From Pseudomonadales bacterium (lineage in GTDB: Bacteria > Pseudomonadota > Gammaproteobacteria > Pseudomonadales > UBA5862), in contig JACKOQ010000003.1 in the NCBI GenBank assembly GCA_024234215.1, positions 321,572-385,571 on the forward strand: a stretch of DNA of 64,000 nt, given 5' to 3'. The notes beneath the pieces are model-generated. The model saw only the letters and a list, made by a program, of their open reading frames with translations, was not told where the DNA came from and ran no database searches. Made by a program: the position numbers and the translations under genes. Shown in pieces: positions 42,279-51,312 of this stretch (position 1 is its first letter; every line of letters begins with the position of its first letter).

Positions 42279-43064
42279 TCAGCCGACCTTCTCTTCGGAG
42301 ATCGGGTAACCGGCCGCCTTGGGAATGGTCAGAAAGTTGCCTTCGGCACGCTGTTCGATCCATGGCTGTACCGTGACGATCGGTTCGCGCCCGGCGCGGG
42401 CAATGGCCTCGTCGACCGTCTGGCTCAGGCCCAGCTTCATGATGTTGAGCTTGGTCGGAAAGATCACCGTGTAGGTGCCCTGCTGTGCCCCCTCCAGCGC
42501 CTGCTGCGGGGTGATCCAGACCGAGTCGACCGACTCGCTGCCATCGTGGGCGGCAACGTGATCACTCGGCGCCTTGGCCAGATAGAAGCGGGTATCGAAC
42601 CGCTTGGGCACCATCTCCGGCGTGATCCAGTGGGCAAAGGGGTGCAATTCATCGATCGCCAGTTGCAGATCTTCGCGTTCGAGAAAATCGAAGAAGCCAA
42701 TCTTTCCGTTGACCAGTGCACCACGCTCCGGCTCCAGCGCCTTCAGCCGAACGCCATCGATCAAGGCTGCCGAGCCACGCGGCCGGGCCAGCAACACGCC
42801 ACACTCCTCGAACGCCTCGCGAATCGACGAGACATAGTAGGCCAGCGCCTCATCATCGAGTCCGTCGGCCGCGGTGCAGCGGGCGCGCAGCCGGGAATCG
42901 TAATCGCCCTTGTCGGTCTTGCCACCCGGAAAGACCAGTGCGCCGGAGGCGAAATCGATCTGGTGGTGACGCACCACCATGAACACCTCGATGCCCTGCG
43001 GGCTGTCGCGGCAGATCAGCACGGTGGCTGCGGCAACCGGGTTCACGGCTGTTTTCTGATTCAT
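42279..43064 (-). CDS. NUDT19-like Nudix hydrolase
   Basis: A 261-residue Nudix protein with an interrupted Nudix box: GGKTDKGDYD near residues 47-56 is separated from REAFEECGVLLA near 82-93 by an insert containing LDDEALAYYVSSI. This split box is the mark of the NUDT7/NUDT19 group, which hydrolyses CoA and acyl-CoA. It is upstream of the GST and hydrolase genes on the same strand. Confidence 0.85.
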   Translation of the reverse strand: MNQKTAVNPVAAATVLICRDSPQGIEVFMVVRHHQIDFASGALVFPGGKTDKGDYDSRLRARCTAADGLDDEALAYYVSSIREAFEECGVLLARPRGSAALIDGVRLKALEPERGALVNGKIGFFDFLEREDLQLAIDELHPFAHWITPEMVPKRFDTRFYLAKAPSDHVAAHDGSESVDSVWITPQQALEGAQQGTYTVIFPTKLNIMKLGLSQTVDEAIARAGREPIVTVQPWIEQRAEGNFLTIPKAAGYPISEEKVG

Positions 43065-43371
43065 CTTCGCGCTCCTTGTGGTGCTGCCGCCCGTGATCAG
43101 CCGCTCGAGCGGATCACCGCCTCGCTCCGGACGGTGCGGCAGGCTTTTTCATTATTTTCGGATGGTCTAGATTGACGGCGCACGCTAGCAGCTTGCCCGG
43201 TGGTTTGGCAATCGCAGCGCTCAGGGTACTGCGCGCACGGACCATTGCATGCAACATGGTTGATCTTCCGCATGCTTTTGCGGATACTCCATTGAATTCA
43301 ACAGGCTGTACCTTGACCGCCCCCGGCTGTCACCGCCACTTCGATGATTTGTTCATGGAGTTTCAGAAAAC
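43065..43371. other. Gene-free region with palindromes
   Basis: This 307-base gap between the divergent Nudix and DUF829-like genes holds no convincing gene. Three symmetric sites stand out: CCGCTCGAGCGG at 43101-43112, TTGCATGCAA at 43245-43254 and the hairpin CCGCA/TGCGG at 43268-43283. The first two are perfect palindromes and could be operators. An AT-rich stretch near 43150-43165 may be the Nudix promoter. Confidence 0.4.
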
Positions 43372-44148
43372 ATGGACCGTTCAACGGCAGAGCACGCTGC
43401 ATCGATCCCCCAGCCGCAGCGCCAGGCACTGATCTTCGGCGGTTTTGACATGCAGCCGAAGCACTGCCGCGGCATCGCCGACCTCTACCGACAGCACGGC
43501 GCACAGAGCGTGACGCCGCTGTGCCACTCATTGCAGCAGATGACGGTGGTCCGGCTGGGAGACCGGCAGGCACGCCAACTGGCCCACCGCTTTGCCTCGT
43601 TGACAGCGCACGACGAGGTCGTGGTGCATCTCTACTCCGGCGCCGTCTTCATCTTCTTTCGTCTGCTGGGCTACCTGCCAGTGCAGGCCCGCCAGGCGAT
43701 CCGCGCGGTGGTCTTCGAGTGTTCGCCAATGGACTGTCAGGCCGAACAGTTCGGCCGCTTCGCCAGTTGGCGACTGGGCCGCGACTACCGTCGTCGCCAT
43801 GCGGCGCCCTTCGTGCTGCTGCGGCCGCTGGCGGGCATCACCCGCCGTTTCGAAAGAGATCACCACGCCGCGATGCGACTGCTCGATGCCGAAACAGCGG
43901 TCCATTTCATCCTCTGCGACAATGACCCGATCATCGACCCCGGCTATGTCACGGCCTACCACCGGGAGCTCTCGGACAGAGGCCACGCCACCTCGCTGAC
44001 ACTGCACCGCGGCGCCCGCCACTGCCGGGCGCTGTCGGACTGTCCGCAACCCTATCAAACCGACCTGTCGCACTTTCTCGACCGCCACTGGCGCAGCCCA
44101 CAACCCGTGCAGTACCCGATGCAACGGCGGGCGGTTGCCGCACTGTGA
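43372..44148 (+). CDS. DUF829/TMEM53-like alpha/beta hydrolase
   Basis: A 258-residue protein whose first part (ALIFGGFDMQPKHCRGIADLYRQHG) matches the DUF829/TMEM53 pattern, an alpha/beta-hydrolase relative. A LYSGAVFIFFRLL segment takes the place of the nucleophile elbow, and a late DNDPIIDP and GARHC supply possible Asp and His. The canonical G-x-S-x-G is not evident, so activity is doubtful. It lies 69 bases upstream of the second MMPL operon and may belong to it. Confidence 0.6.
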   Translation: MDRSTAEHAASIPQPQRQALIFGGFDMQPKHCRGIADLYRQHGAQSVTPLCHSLQQMTVVRLGDRQARQLAHRFASLTAHDEVVVHLYSGAVFIFFRLLGYLPVQARQAIRAVVFECSPMDCQAEQFGRFASWRLGRDYRRRHAAPFVLLRPLAGITRRFERDHHAAMRLLDAETAVHFILCDNDPIIDPGYVTAYHRELSDRGHATSLTLHRGARHCRALSDCPQPYQTDLSHFLDRHWRSPQPVQYPMQRRAVAAL

Positions 44149-44217
44149 GCGGCTGAAAACCACTGCCCGACGCATGTCCAACACCTTCTTACAATAACCA
44201 CAACAAGGAGAAACCCT

Positions 44218-46032
44218 GTGTTCAACTTCATCTCCTGGATCGTCGACCACCGCCGCACCGTCGTGCTTCTGGTCGGCCTGATCACTGTCGGACTGCTGCT
44301 GCCGCTGCGCCACATGGAGGTGATCGTCGACACCGACCAGTTGCTGCCGCAGAGCCACCCCTATGTGATCGCCACCAAAAAGGTCGAGCAGATCTTCGGC
44401 AACCGCTACACGGTGGTGGTGGGCATGACCGCCCGCAGCGGCACGGTGATCGAGCCGAAGTTGCTGGAAAAATTGAAGGGGCTCACCGAGGCACTGAACA
44501 GGATCCCCGGCGCAGTGCGGCCCAACCAGCGCAGTCTGGCCTCCAGCAAGACCAAGAACATCGTCGGCACCGAAGAGGGAATGAGCGCGCGGGCGATGTT
44601 GGCCAAGCTGCCGCAGAGCGAGGCGGAACTCGCCGCACTGCGCACAGCAATCGACAACAATCCAGTCTATGACGGTGTGCTGATCTCGAAGGACCGCAAG
44701 ACCGCCGCCGTGGTCACCGAGGTTAAATCCAACCCGCTCGGCTTCGGCGCCATCGAGCGTGACGTGCGCGCCGCCATCGCCCCCTTTGCCGATGAAAGTG
44801 TCGAACTGATGGTGACTGGCCAGCCGATCTTCCTGTCGGCGCTGGAGCACTTTTCGGACCGCATGGGCTTTCTGCTGCCGATCGCCCTGCTGGTGATCGG
44901 GCTGCTGCACTTCGAGGCCTTTCGCACGATACAGGGGCTGGTGCTGCCACTGGTGACGGCGCTGCTGGCAGTGGTCTGGAGCCTCGGTATCATGACCTGG
45001 TTCGGCATGCAGCTCGACCCGTTCAGCAATGTCACGCCGATTCTGATCATCGCCGTGGCGGCTGGCCATGCAGTGCAGATTCTGAAGCGCTACTACGAGG
45101 CCTATCACGCCATCGAGCCGCACAGCGAAGACAAACGCGCCGCCAACCGCGCAGCGGTGGTCACGGCAGTCAGCGCCATCGGTCCGGTGATGGTGGCGGC
45201 CTGCGTCATCGCTGCGGCCAGCTTTCTGTCATTGCTGGTGTTCGGCATCCAGTCGATCCGCACCTTCGCCAGCTTCTCGGCGCTCGGTATTCTCAGCGCG
45301 TTGGCGATCGAACTGACCTTCATCCCCGCCGTGCGGGCGATGCTGCCGCCGCCCAGTCCGAAGCTGGTCGAACTCGAACACAAGCGCACGGTGTGGGACC
45401 GCATCATCGATCGGCTCGCCACGGTCGCCCTGAGTCCAAGACGCGGCTGGATGATCGTCGGCGGCCTGCTGCTGGCGGTGGTTGCGGCCGGCGGCACCAC
45501 ACTGGTGGTGCAGGACAACTCGCTGCGTTCCTTCTTCACTGCGAGTCAGACCATCCGGCAGGAGGATGCGGTGATGAATGCCCGCCTGGCCGGCAGCAAC
45601 ACGCTCTATGTACTGATCGAGGGTCAGCAGGACGACGCCATCAAGGATCCGGCCATCCTCAACGCGATGCTGACCACCCAGCGGCAACTGGAAAAAGATC
45701 CGCTGGTGGGCGGCACCATCTCGCTGGCCGACTTCATCGTGCGCATGAACCGGGCGATGCATGGCGATGATCCAGCCACCGCCACCATCCCGGCCGATGC
45801 CAATCTGGTCGCCCAGTACCTGCTGCTCTACTCGATGTCGGGCGATGAGGGCGACTTCAACAACTATGTCGACCCGAGCTACCGCAACGCGGTGATTCAG
45901 GCCTTCGTCAAGACCGACAGCTCGGCCCATGTCAAACAGCTCGAGGCGCAACTGCTGCCGGTGATCCGCCAGGCCTTTCCGCCCGATGTCACCGTGCGCA
46001 TCGCCGGCAGCATCACCACCCCCCTGCGATGA
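44218..46032 (+). CDS. MMPL/RND transporter, N-terminal part (probable frameshift)
   Basis: 604 residues covering TM1, the first periplasmic loop, the first helix block and the second periplasmic loop of an MMPL transporter. It stops exactly where the next membrane helix should begin. The complete family is about 770 residues, as in the intact paralogue in this window. Translation starts at GTG 44218 after an AAGGAG site. The frame ends ITTPLR-stop, and the continuation is in the frame one base back, starting ATG 46029 (ATGA overlap). Adding one base near 46025-46028 would restore LAMSEMIVQGKI, so a recent single-base loss, a sequencing error or a natural split are all possible. Confidence 0.8.
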   Translation: MFNFISWIVDHRRTVVLLVGLITVGLLLPLRHMEVIVDTDQLLPQSHPYVIATKKVEQIFGNRYTVVVGMTARSGTVIEPKLLEKLKGLTEALNRIPGAVRPNQRSLASSKTKNIVGTEEGMSARAMLAKLPQSEAELAALRTAIDNNPVYDGVLISKDRKTAAVVTEVKSNPLGFGAIERDVRAAIAPFADESVELMVTGQPIFLSALEHFSDRMGFLLPIALLVIGLLHFEAFRTIQGLVLPLVTALLAVVWSLGIMTWFGMQLDPFSNVTPILIIAVAAGHAVQILKRYYEAYHAIEPHSEDKRAANRAAVVTAVSAIGPVMVAACVIAAASFLSLLVFGIQSIRTFASFSALGILSALAIELTFIPAVRAMLPPPSPKLVELEHKRTVWDRIIDRLATVALSPRRGWMIVGGLLLAVVAAGGTTLVVQDNSLRSFFTASQTIRQEDAVMNARLAGSNTLYVLIEGQQDDAIKDPAILNAMLTTQRQLEKDPLVGGTISLADFIVRMNRAMHGDDPATATIPADANLVAQYLLLYSMSGDEGDFNNYVDPSYRNAVIQAFVKTDSSAHVKQLEAQLLPVIRQAFPPDVTVRIAGSITTPLR

Positions 46033-47363
46033 GCGAGATGATCGTGCAGGGCAAGATCATGAACCTGCTGCAGATGGCCGGGGCGATTCTGCTGATCGCC
46101 AGTGTGATGTTCCGTTCACTGTTTGCCGGACTGCTGCTGATCATCCCGCTGGCGATGACCGCGCTGGTCAACTTCGGCCTGATGGGCTTCTTCGGCATTC
46201 CGTTGCAGATCGCCACCTCGACAGTGGCGGCGCTGGCGGTCGGCATCGGCGCCGACTATGCGATCTACTTCACCTACCGACTGCGCGAGGAGTTGCGCCG
46301 CGACGGTGACATCGAGGCCGCCACCCGCCGCGCCTACGCCACCGCCGGCAAGGCGGTGCTCTATGTTGCCACTGCGGTGGCCGGCGGCTATGGCGTGCTG
46401 ATCTTCTCGATCGGCTTCAACATCCACCTCTGGCTCGGCATCATGGTCGGCGTCGCCATGCTGGTCAGCGCGCTGACCGCCCTGACACTCTACCCGGTGC
46501 TGCTGCTGATGCTGAAACCGGGTTTCGTCTTCGGTCAGGCCCGGCTCGAACCGGCCGCGGCGACGCTCGGCCTGCTGGCGCTGCTGACGCTCTGGCCGAC
46601 CGATCAGGCCCATGCGCAGCAGGATGCCGACGCGCTCGATGCCACCACGGTGATGCAGCGCAGCTATGAAGTCACGCTTTACAAGAGCACACGGCAGGCG
46701 GCCACCTTTGTGCTGGCCGGCAGCGATGGCAAGAACTTCGAACGCAAGGCGACGGGCTATTCAAAACTGGCCGATGACGGCATCCACAGCTCACGGCTGA
46801 CCCGTTTTCTGTCACCGGCCAACATCAGCGGCACTGCCGTGCTCTCGGTCGAGAACAGCGACCGAGAGGATGACGTCTGGGTCTATCTGCCGGCGCTGCA
46901 CAAGGTGCGCCGCCTGGCCGCCGGCGAGAAACGCGACTCCTTCGTCGGCACCGACTTCAGCCATGGCGACGTGATCGGGCACAAGGTGGCGGACTGGAAC
47001 CACACGCTGATCAAGAACGAAACCGTCGATGGCGCGCAGACCGCCGTCATCGACAGCGTGCCGCGTGACGACACCGTCAAGAGCTCCACCGGCTACGGCC
47101 GGCGTGTCTCCTGGGTGCGTCTCGACAACTGGGTGCTGGTGCGCAGCGAGTTCTACGACGAGACCGGCGCGCTGCTCAAACGCTTCTCGGCGCGTGATCT
47201 CAAGCTGGTCGATGCCGCCGCCCAGCGCTGGCAGCCGATGGAGCTCTACATGAAGAATGTCCAGACCGAGCATGAGTCGACCATCCGCTATCACGAGTTC
47301 GAGGTGGGGGTGGCCGTACCGGCCAATGCCTTCTCTTCCCGTGCGCTCGATGTGCAGCCATGA
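46029..47363 (+). CDS. MMPL C-terminal half fused to a LolA-like lipoprotein-sorting domain
   Basis: A 444-residue protein in two parts. Residues 1-165 are the second helix block of the MMPL transporter, including VAALAVGIGADYAIYFTYRL. After an ATLGLLALLTLWP hydrophobic segment near 177-190 and an AHAQ signal-cleavage-like site comes a 250-residue domain of the outer-membrane lipoprotein-sorting type (PF17131, LolA-like), with SPANISGTAVLSVEN, DDVWVYLPALHKVRRL and GTDFSHGDVIG. In relatives this is usually a separate exported protein. Here the old signal peptide appears to have become an extra membrane helix, which would still place the domain in the periplasm. It overlaps the barrel gene by 4 bases. 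Confidence 0.82.
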   Translation: MSEMIVQGKIMNLLQMAGAILLIASVMFRSLFAGLLLIIPLAMTALVNFGLMGFFGIPLQIATSTVAALAVGIGADYAIYFTYRLREELRRDGDIEAATRRAYATAGKAVLYVATAVAGGYGVLIFSIGFNIHLWLGIMVGVAMLVSALTALTLYPVLLLMLKPGFVFGQARLEPAAATLGLLALLTLWPTDQAHAQQDADALDATTVMQRSYEVTLYKSTRQAATFVLAGSDGKNFERKATGYSKLADDGIHSSRLTRFLSPANISGTAVLSVENSDREDDVWVYLPALHKVRRLAAGEKRDSFVGTDFSHGDVIGHKVADWNHTLIKNETVDGAQTAVIDSVPRDDTVKSSTGYGRRVSWVRLDNWVLVRSEFYDETGALLKRFSARDLKLVDAAAQRWQPMELYMKNVQTEHESTIRYHEFEVGVAVPANAFSSRALDVQP

Positions 47364-48643
47364 GGCAGGTCGTCAGTACGACGGGCCTCACCCTCCTGCT
47401 CCTGCTGGGCGCCGCTGCGCAGGCGATGGAGCCACTGCCGGGGTGGCAGACGGCCAGCGAAGCAATCGGTCTCAGCCAGTCGCTGCGCTTCGGCTACTGG
47501 CGCTCGACCCGCAGTGTCGATGACCAGATCAACCTGCTGCCGGCATCGCTGTGGCTGCGTGAGCGCTACAGCTTCGACTCCGGGATGACGCTCCATGCCG
47601 AGGGCTGGCTGCAGAGCAAGGATGTCGCCCACCCATGGCAAGCGGAGTCACGCGGCGAACTGCGCGAAGCCTACCTGCGCGACACCCTGGGTGATTTCGA
47701 CATCCGGTTCGGCCGTCAGATCGTCGCCTGGGGTCGCGCCGACCGCATCAATCCGACCGACAACCTGAGCGCCCGCGATCTGACACGGATGTTCGTCGAG
47801 GATGACGATCTCAAGCGCGGCAGCACTCTGCTGCGGTTGGCCCATCCCCTGGGTGAGACAGCCGAGCTTCAGCTCTACTGGATTCCGGAGTTCCGCCCCG
47901 AGGTGCATCCGCTGGCCGAACGGATCGGCCCCTTCTCGATCGCCGGCGACGACCGCCGTCCCACTGACAACAGCCAGCACGCCATCAAGGTCGATGGCAG
48001 CCGCGATGGCCTCGACTGGTCGCTCTCCTGGTTCAACGGTCACAACCCCAGCGGCGACCTGCGCGCGCTCGACGCCGCCCGGCCGCTGATCCTGGTGCGG
48101 GAGTATGCCCGCCAACAGACCTTTGGCGCCGATGCCGCGACCGTCGTCGGCAACTTCAACCTGCGCGCCGAGGCCGCCTACACCGACTTTCCCGACCGTG
48201 ACGCGGGCGACCTCTCCAAGCGCCCCTTCCTGTTTGCCGTCTTTGGCGGCGACCGCAACCTGGGTGAGCAGTTCAATCTGAATCTGCAATACCTGCTGCG
48301 CCGGGTGTCGGATTTTGAACCGCTGGAGCGTCTGGCCAACCCGATCGAACGCGGCATCGCCACCATCAATGCCGTCGAGGCCGGCCAGCGCGACCGTTAC
48401 CAGCGCGGCGCAACGCTGCGGCTGGCCTGGAGCAGCAGCGACCAGCGGTGGCGGGCCGAGCTGTTCGCGCTGCAGGACTTCGGTCAGCATGATGGCATCG
48501 TCCGCACCCTCATTCGCCATGACCTCAGCGATGATCTGCGCCTGAGCCTCGGGCACGAATGGAACCATGGCGAGAGCGACACGCTGTTCGGCAGCCTGCA
48601 CGATAACAACGGCCTGTTCATGGAGCTGCGGCTCGGTTATTGA
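47360..48643 (+). CDS. Outer-membrane beta-barrel (DUF1302-like)
   Basis: A 427-residue exported protein with a signal peptide (about residues 1-22, ending AQA) and alternating hydrophobic strands through to a C-terminal aromatic residue (ELRLGY), as in outer-membrane barrels. The motif RFGRQIVAWGRADRINPTDNL resembles the GRQ-x-x-WG signature of DUF1302-type proteins. It is translationally coupled to the MMPL-LolA fusion by ATGA, and together they would span inner membrane, periplasm and outer membrane. The cargo is probably lipid-like, by analogy only. Confidence 0.78.
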   Translation: MRQVVSTTGLTLLLLLGAAAQAMEPLPGWQTASEAIGLSQSLRFGYWRSTRSVDDQINLLPASLWLRERYSFDSGMTLHAEGWLQSKDVAHPWQAESRGELREAYLRDTLGDFDIRFGRQIVAWGRADRINPTDNLSARDLTRMFVEDDDLKRGSTLLRLAHPLGETAELQLYWIPEFRPEVHPLAERIGPFSIAGDDRRPTDNSQHAIKVDGSRDGLDWSLSWFNGHNPSGDLRALDAARPLILVREYARQQTFGADAATVVGNFNLRAEAAYTDFPDRDAGDLSKRPFLFAVFGGDRNLGEQFNLNLQYLLRRVSDFEPLERLANPIERGIATINAVEAGQRDRYQRGATLRLAWSSSDQRWRAELFALQDFGQHDGIVRTLIRHDLSDDLRLSLGHEWNHGESDTLFGSLHDNNGLFMELRLGY

Positions 48644-48790
48644 GCCCCGGCCTCGCGCCGCACCACGCTCCCGTCACCCTCGATCGCCAAGGATTGAAGT
48701 CGCGCCTGTCACCCCCATTTCCGTCTCATGACCGCGGTGGACGCAATCCAGCGGTCCACCCTTTCCATGAGACCGCAGGCGCAAGATCCC

Positions 48791-51211
48791 ATGAGTCAAT
48801 CGATCGAAACCGCAGACGAGATCACCTCCTCCCGAGCCGATGAGGAACAGGCCGCCAGTGTGCCGGCGCTGCCGGGACAGCACCTGCCCGACAAGCTGGT
48901 GCTGATTCCGGTCAGCGGACGGCCCTTCTTTCCGGCCCAGGTGCAGCCGGTCATCGTCGATGCCGAGCCCTGGCATCAGAGCTTTGCGCAGGTGGCCGAG
49001 ACTGACCACCATCTGCTCGGGCTGATCTATGTCCCCGATTTCGATGCCGACTCGACGCCGGTCGAGGCCTTTCCATCGATTGCCACCGTGGTGCGGCCCC
49101 ACCATCCGCACAAGATCGACAACAACATCCAGTTCATCGCCGAGGGATTGCAACGGTTCCGGATTCTGCACTGGATCAGCCGTACACCGCCCTACCTGGT
49201 GCAGGTGCAGTACCTGCGCGGCAGCGAGACCCACAGCGACGAAACCCAGGCCTATGCCATCGCCATCATCGAGGCGATCAAGGAGCTGCTGCCGCTGAGC
49301 CCGCTCTATGGCGAAGAGCTGAAGCAGTACCTGAAGCGCTTCAGTCCCAACCAGCCCTCGCCGCTGACCGACTTCGCCGCCACGCTGACCACCGCCACCT
49401 CGGCCGAGCTCCAGCAGGTGCTGGAGACCGAAAACCTGCTGCAGCGGATGGAGAAGGTGCTGCTGCTGCTGCACAAGGAGGTGCAAATTGCCCGGCTGCA
49501 ACATCAGATCAGCGAGGAGGTGGGACAGAAGGTCGGCGAGCAGCAGCGGCAGTTCTTTCTGCGCGAGCAGCTCAAGGTGATCCAGCGCGAGCTGGGGCTG
49601 AGCAAGGATGACCGCACCGCCGACAGCGATGAGTTCAAGCGCCGGCTGCAAGCGCTGGTGGTGCCGCCCCATGCCGAAAAAAAGATCAACGACGAACTGC
49701 ACAAGCTGTCGATTCTCGACAACGGCTCACCCGAATATGGCGTGACCCGCAACTACCTCGACTGGGCCACGTCGGTACCCTGGGGCCGCTTCACCCAGGA
49801 TCAGCTCGATCTGAAGCAGGCGCGACGGGTGCTCGACAGCCACCATGACGGGCTCGACGACGTCAAGAAACGGATCATCGAGTTCCTCGCCATCGGCGCC
49901 TACAAGGGCGAGATCGCAGGCTCGATCCTGCTGCTGGTCGGTCCGCCGGGCGTCGGCAAGACCTCGATCGGCCAGTCGATCGCCAGCGCACTGGGCCGCA
50001 AGTTCTACCGCTTCAGCCTGGGCGGCATGCGCGACGAAGCCGAGATCAAGGGCCATCGCCGCACCTACATCGGTGCCATGCCGGGCAAGCTGGTGCAGGC
50101 GCTGAAGGAGGTCGAGGTCAGCAATCCGGTGATCCTGCTCGATGAGATCGACAAGATCGGTGCCTCCTACCAGGGCGATCCCGCCTCGGCGCTGCTCGAA
50201 GTGCTCGATCCGGAGCAGAACAGCCAGTTTCTCGACCACTATCTCGACCTGCGGCTCGATCTCTCCAAGGTGCTGTTCATCTGCACCGCCAACCAACTCG
50301 ACACCATCCCGCCAGCGCTGCTCGACCGCATGGAGACCATTCGCCTTGCCGGCTACATCACCGCCGAAAAGCTGTCGATCGCCCGTCACCACCTCTGGCC
50401 CAAGCAGCTCGCCAAGGCCGGATTGAAAGCAGGCCAGTGCCGGATCAGCGATGCCGCGCTGCGGCGCGTGATCGAGGATTACGCCCGCGAGGCCGGCGTG
50501 CGTCACCTCGAACAGCAACTGGCGCGCATCATCCGCAAGGTGGTGGTGGAGCTGCTCGAATCACCCGGCCAGCGCTTCAACATCGGCGTCAAGGATGTCG
50601 AGCGCCATCTGGGCGGTGCGCTGTTCCGTCCCGACCAGCCGATCCGGCAGGTGGGTGTGGTGACCGGGCTGGCCTGGACCGCCCTGGGTGGCGCCACCCT
50701 GCCGATCGAGGCCTGCCGGGTCCATGCCAAGGGGCGCGGCTTCAAGCTGACCGGCAAGCTCGGCGAGGTGATGCAGGAGTCGGCCAACATCGCCTACAGC
50801 CACATCGACGCCCAGGCGGTGAAGTTCGGCATCGATCCGGAGTTCTTCAGCAGCAGCCACATCCACCTGCATGTGCCCGAAGGCGCCACCCCCAAGGATG
50901 GCCCGAGTGCCGGCATCACCCTGGCCACCGCGCTGGTCTCGCTCGCCTCGGGGCGGAACATCGACCGGCCGCTGGCGATGACCGGTGAACTGACCCTCAC
51001 CGGACAGGTGCTGCCAGTCGGCGGCATCCGCGAAAAGGTGGTGGCAGCCAAGCGGGCCCGCATCGCCGAGCTGATTCTGCCCGAGGCCAACCGGCGCGAC
51101 TTTGACGAACTGCCGGATTACCTGCGTGACGGGATGAAGGTCCACTTCGTGCGCCAGTTCAGCGAGATACCCCCCATCGTCTTTGCCCCGGCAGGGCGCT
51201 CCAGAAGCTGA
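48791..51211 (+). CDS. lon: Lon protease paralogue (AsrA/PA0779-like)
   Basis: An 806-residue ATP-dependent protease. The N-terminal substrate domain opens LPDKLVLIPVSGRPFFPAQVQPV, as in the second Lon of pseudomonads (AsrA) rather than the classic LPLLPLRDVVVFP form. Walker A GPPGVGKT is at residues 384-391. The Ser-Lys dyad is S706 in PKDGPSAG and K749 in GGIREKV, spaced as in E. coli Lon. It degrades misfolded or regulatory proteins, and the paralogue is stress-linked in Pseudomonas. ATG 48791 was chosen; ATG 48728 is also in frame. The gene stands alone after the MMPL operon. Confidence 0.92.
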   Translation: MSQSIETADEITSSRADEEQAASVPALPGQHLPDKLVLIPVSGRPFFPAQVQPVIVDAEPWHQSFAQVAETDHHLLGLIYVPDFDADSTPVEAFPSIATVVRPHHPHKIDNNIQFIAEGLQRFRILHWISRTPPYLVQVQYLRGSETHSDETQAYAIAIIEAIKELLPLSPLYGEELKQYLKRFSPNQPSPLTDFAATLTTATSAELQQVLETENLLQRMEKVLLLLHKEVQIARLQHQISEEVGQKVGEQQRQFFLREQLKVIQRELGLSKDDRTADSDEFKRRLQALVVPPHAEKKINDELHKLSILDNGSPEYGVTRNYLDWATSVPWGRFTQDQLDLKQARRVLDSHHDGLDDVKKRIIEFLAIGAYKGEIAGSILLLVGPPGVGKTSIGQSIASALGRKFYRFSLGGMRDEAEIKGHRRTYIGAMPGKLVQALKEVEVSNPVILLDEIDKIGASYQGDPASALLEVLDPEQNSQFLDHYLDLRLDLSKVLFICTANQLDTIPPALLDRMETIRLAGYITAEKLSIARHHLWPKQLAKAGLKAGQCRISDAALRRVIEDYAREAGVRHLEQQLARIIRKVVVELLESPGQRFNIGVKDVERHLGGALFRPDQPIRQVGVVTGLAWTALGGATLPIEACRVHAKGRGFKLTGKLGEVMQESANIAYSHIDAQAVKFGIDPEFFSSSHIHLHVPEGATPKDGPSAGITLATALVSLASGRNIDRPLAMTGELTLTGQVLPVGGIREKVVAAKRARIAELILPEANRRDFDELPDYLRDGMKVHFVRQFSEIPPIVFAPAGRSRS

Positions 51212-51276
51212 GCAGTCGCGGCCGGCGGCTCGATCACCCGTGCGGCGTGCTGGCTGCCGCCGCGCGGTGATCAAGG

Positions 51277-51282
51277 TAGAAT
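51277..51282 (+). promoter_or_regulatory. Candidate -10 element for rimO
   Basis: TAGAAT lies 31 bases before the rimO start, in a GC-rich stretch between lon and rimO. No confident -35 hexamer was seen. Confidence 0.35.
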
Positions 51283-51312
51283 GGCCCGCTTTCACGCTGC
51301 GGGTACCCCTTG

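Noticed and set aside
43172..43432. An 86-codon plus-strand frame upstream of the DUF829-like gene
   Set aside because: No ribosome-binding site, mixed composition and overlap with the better supported start at 43372.
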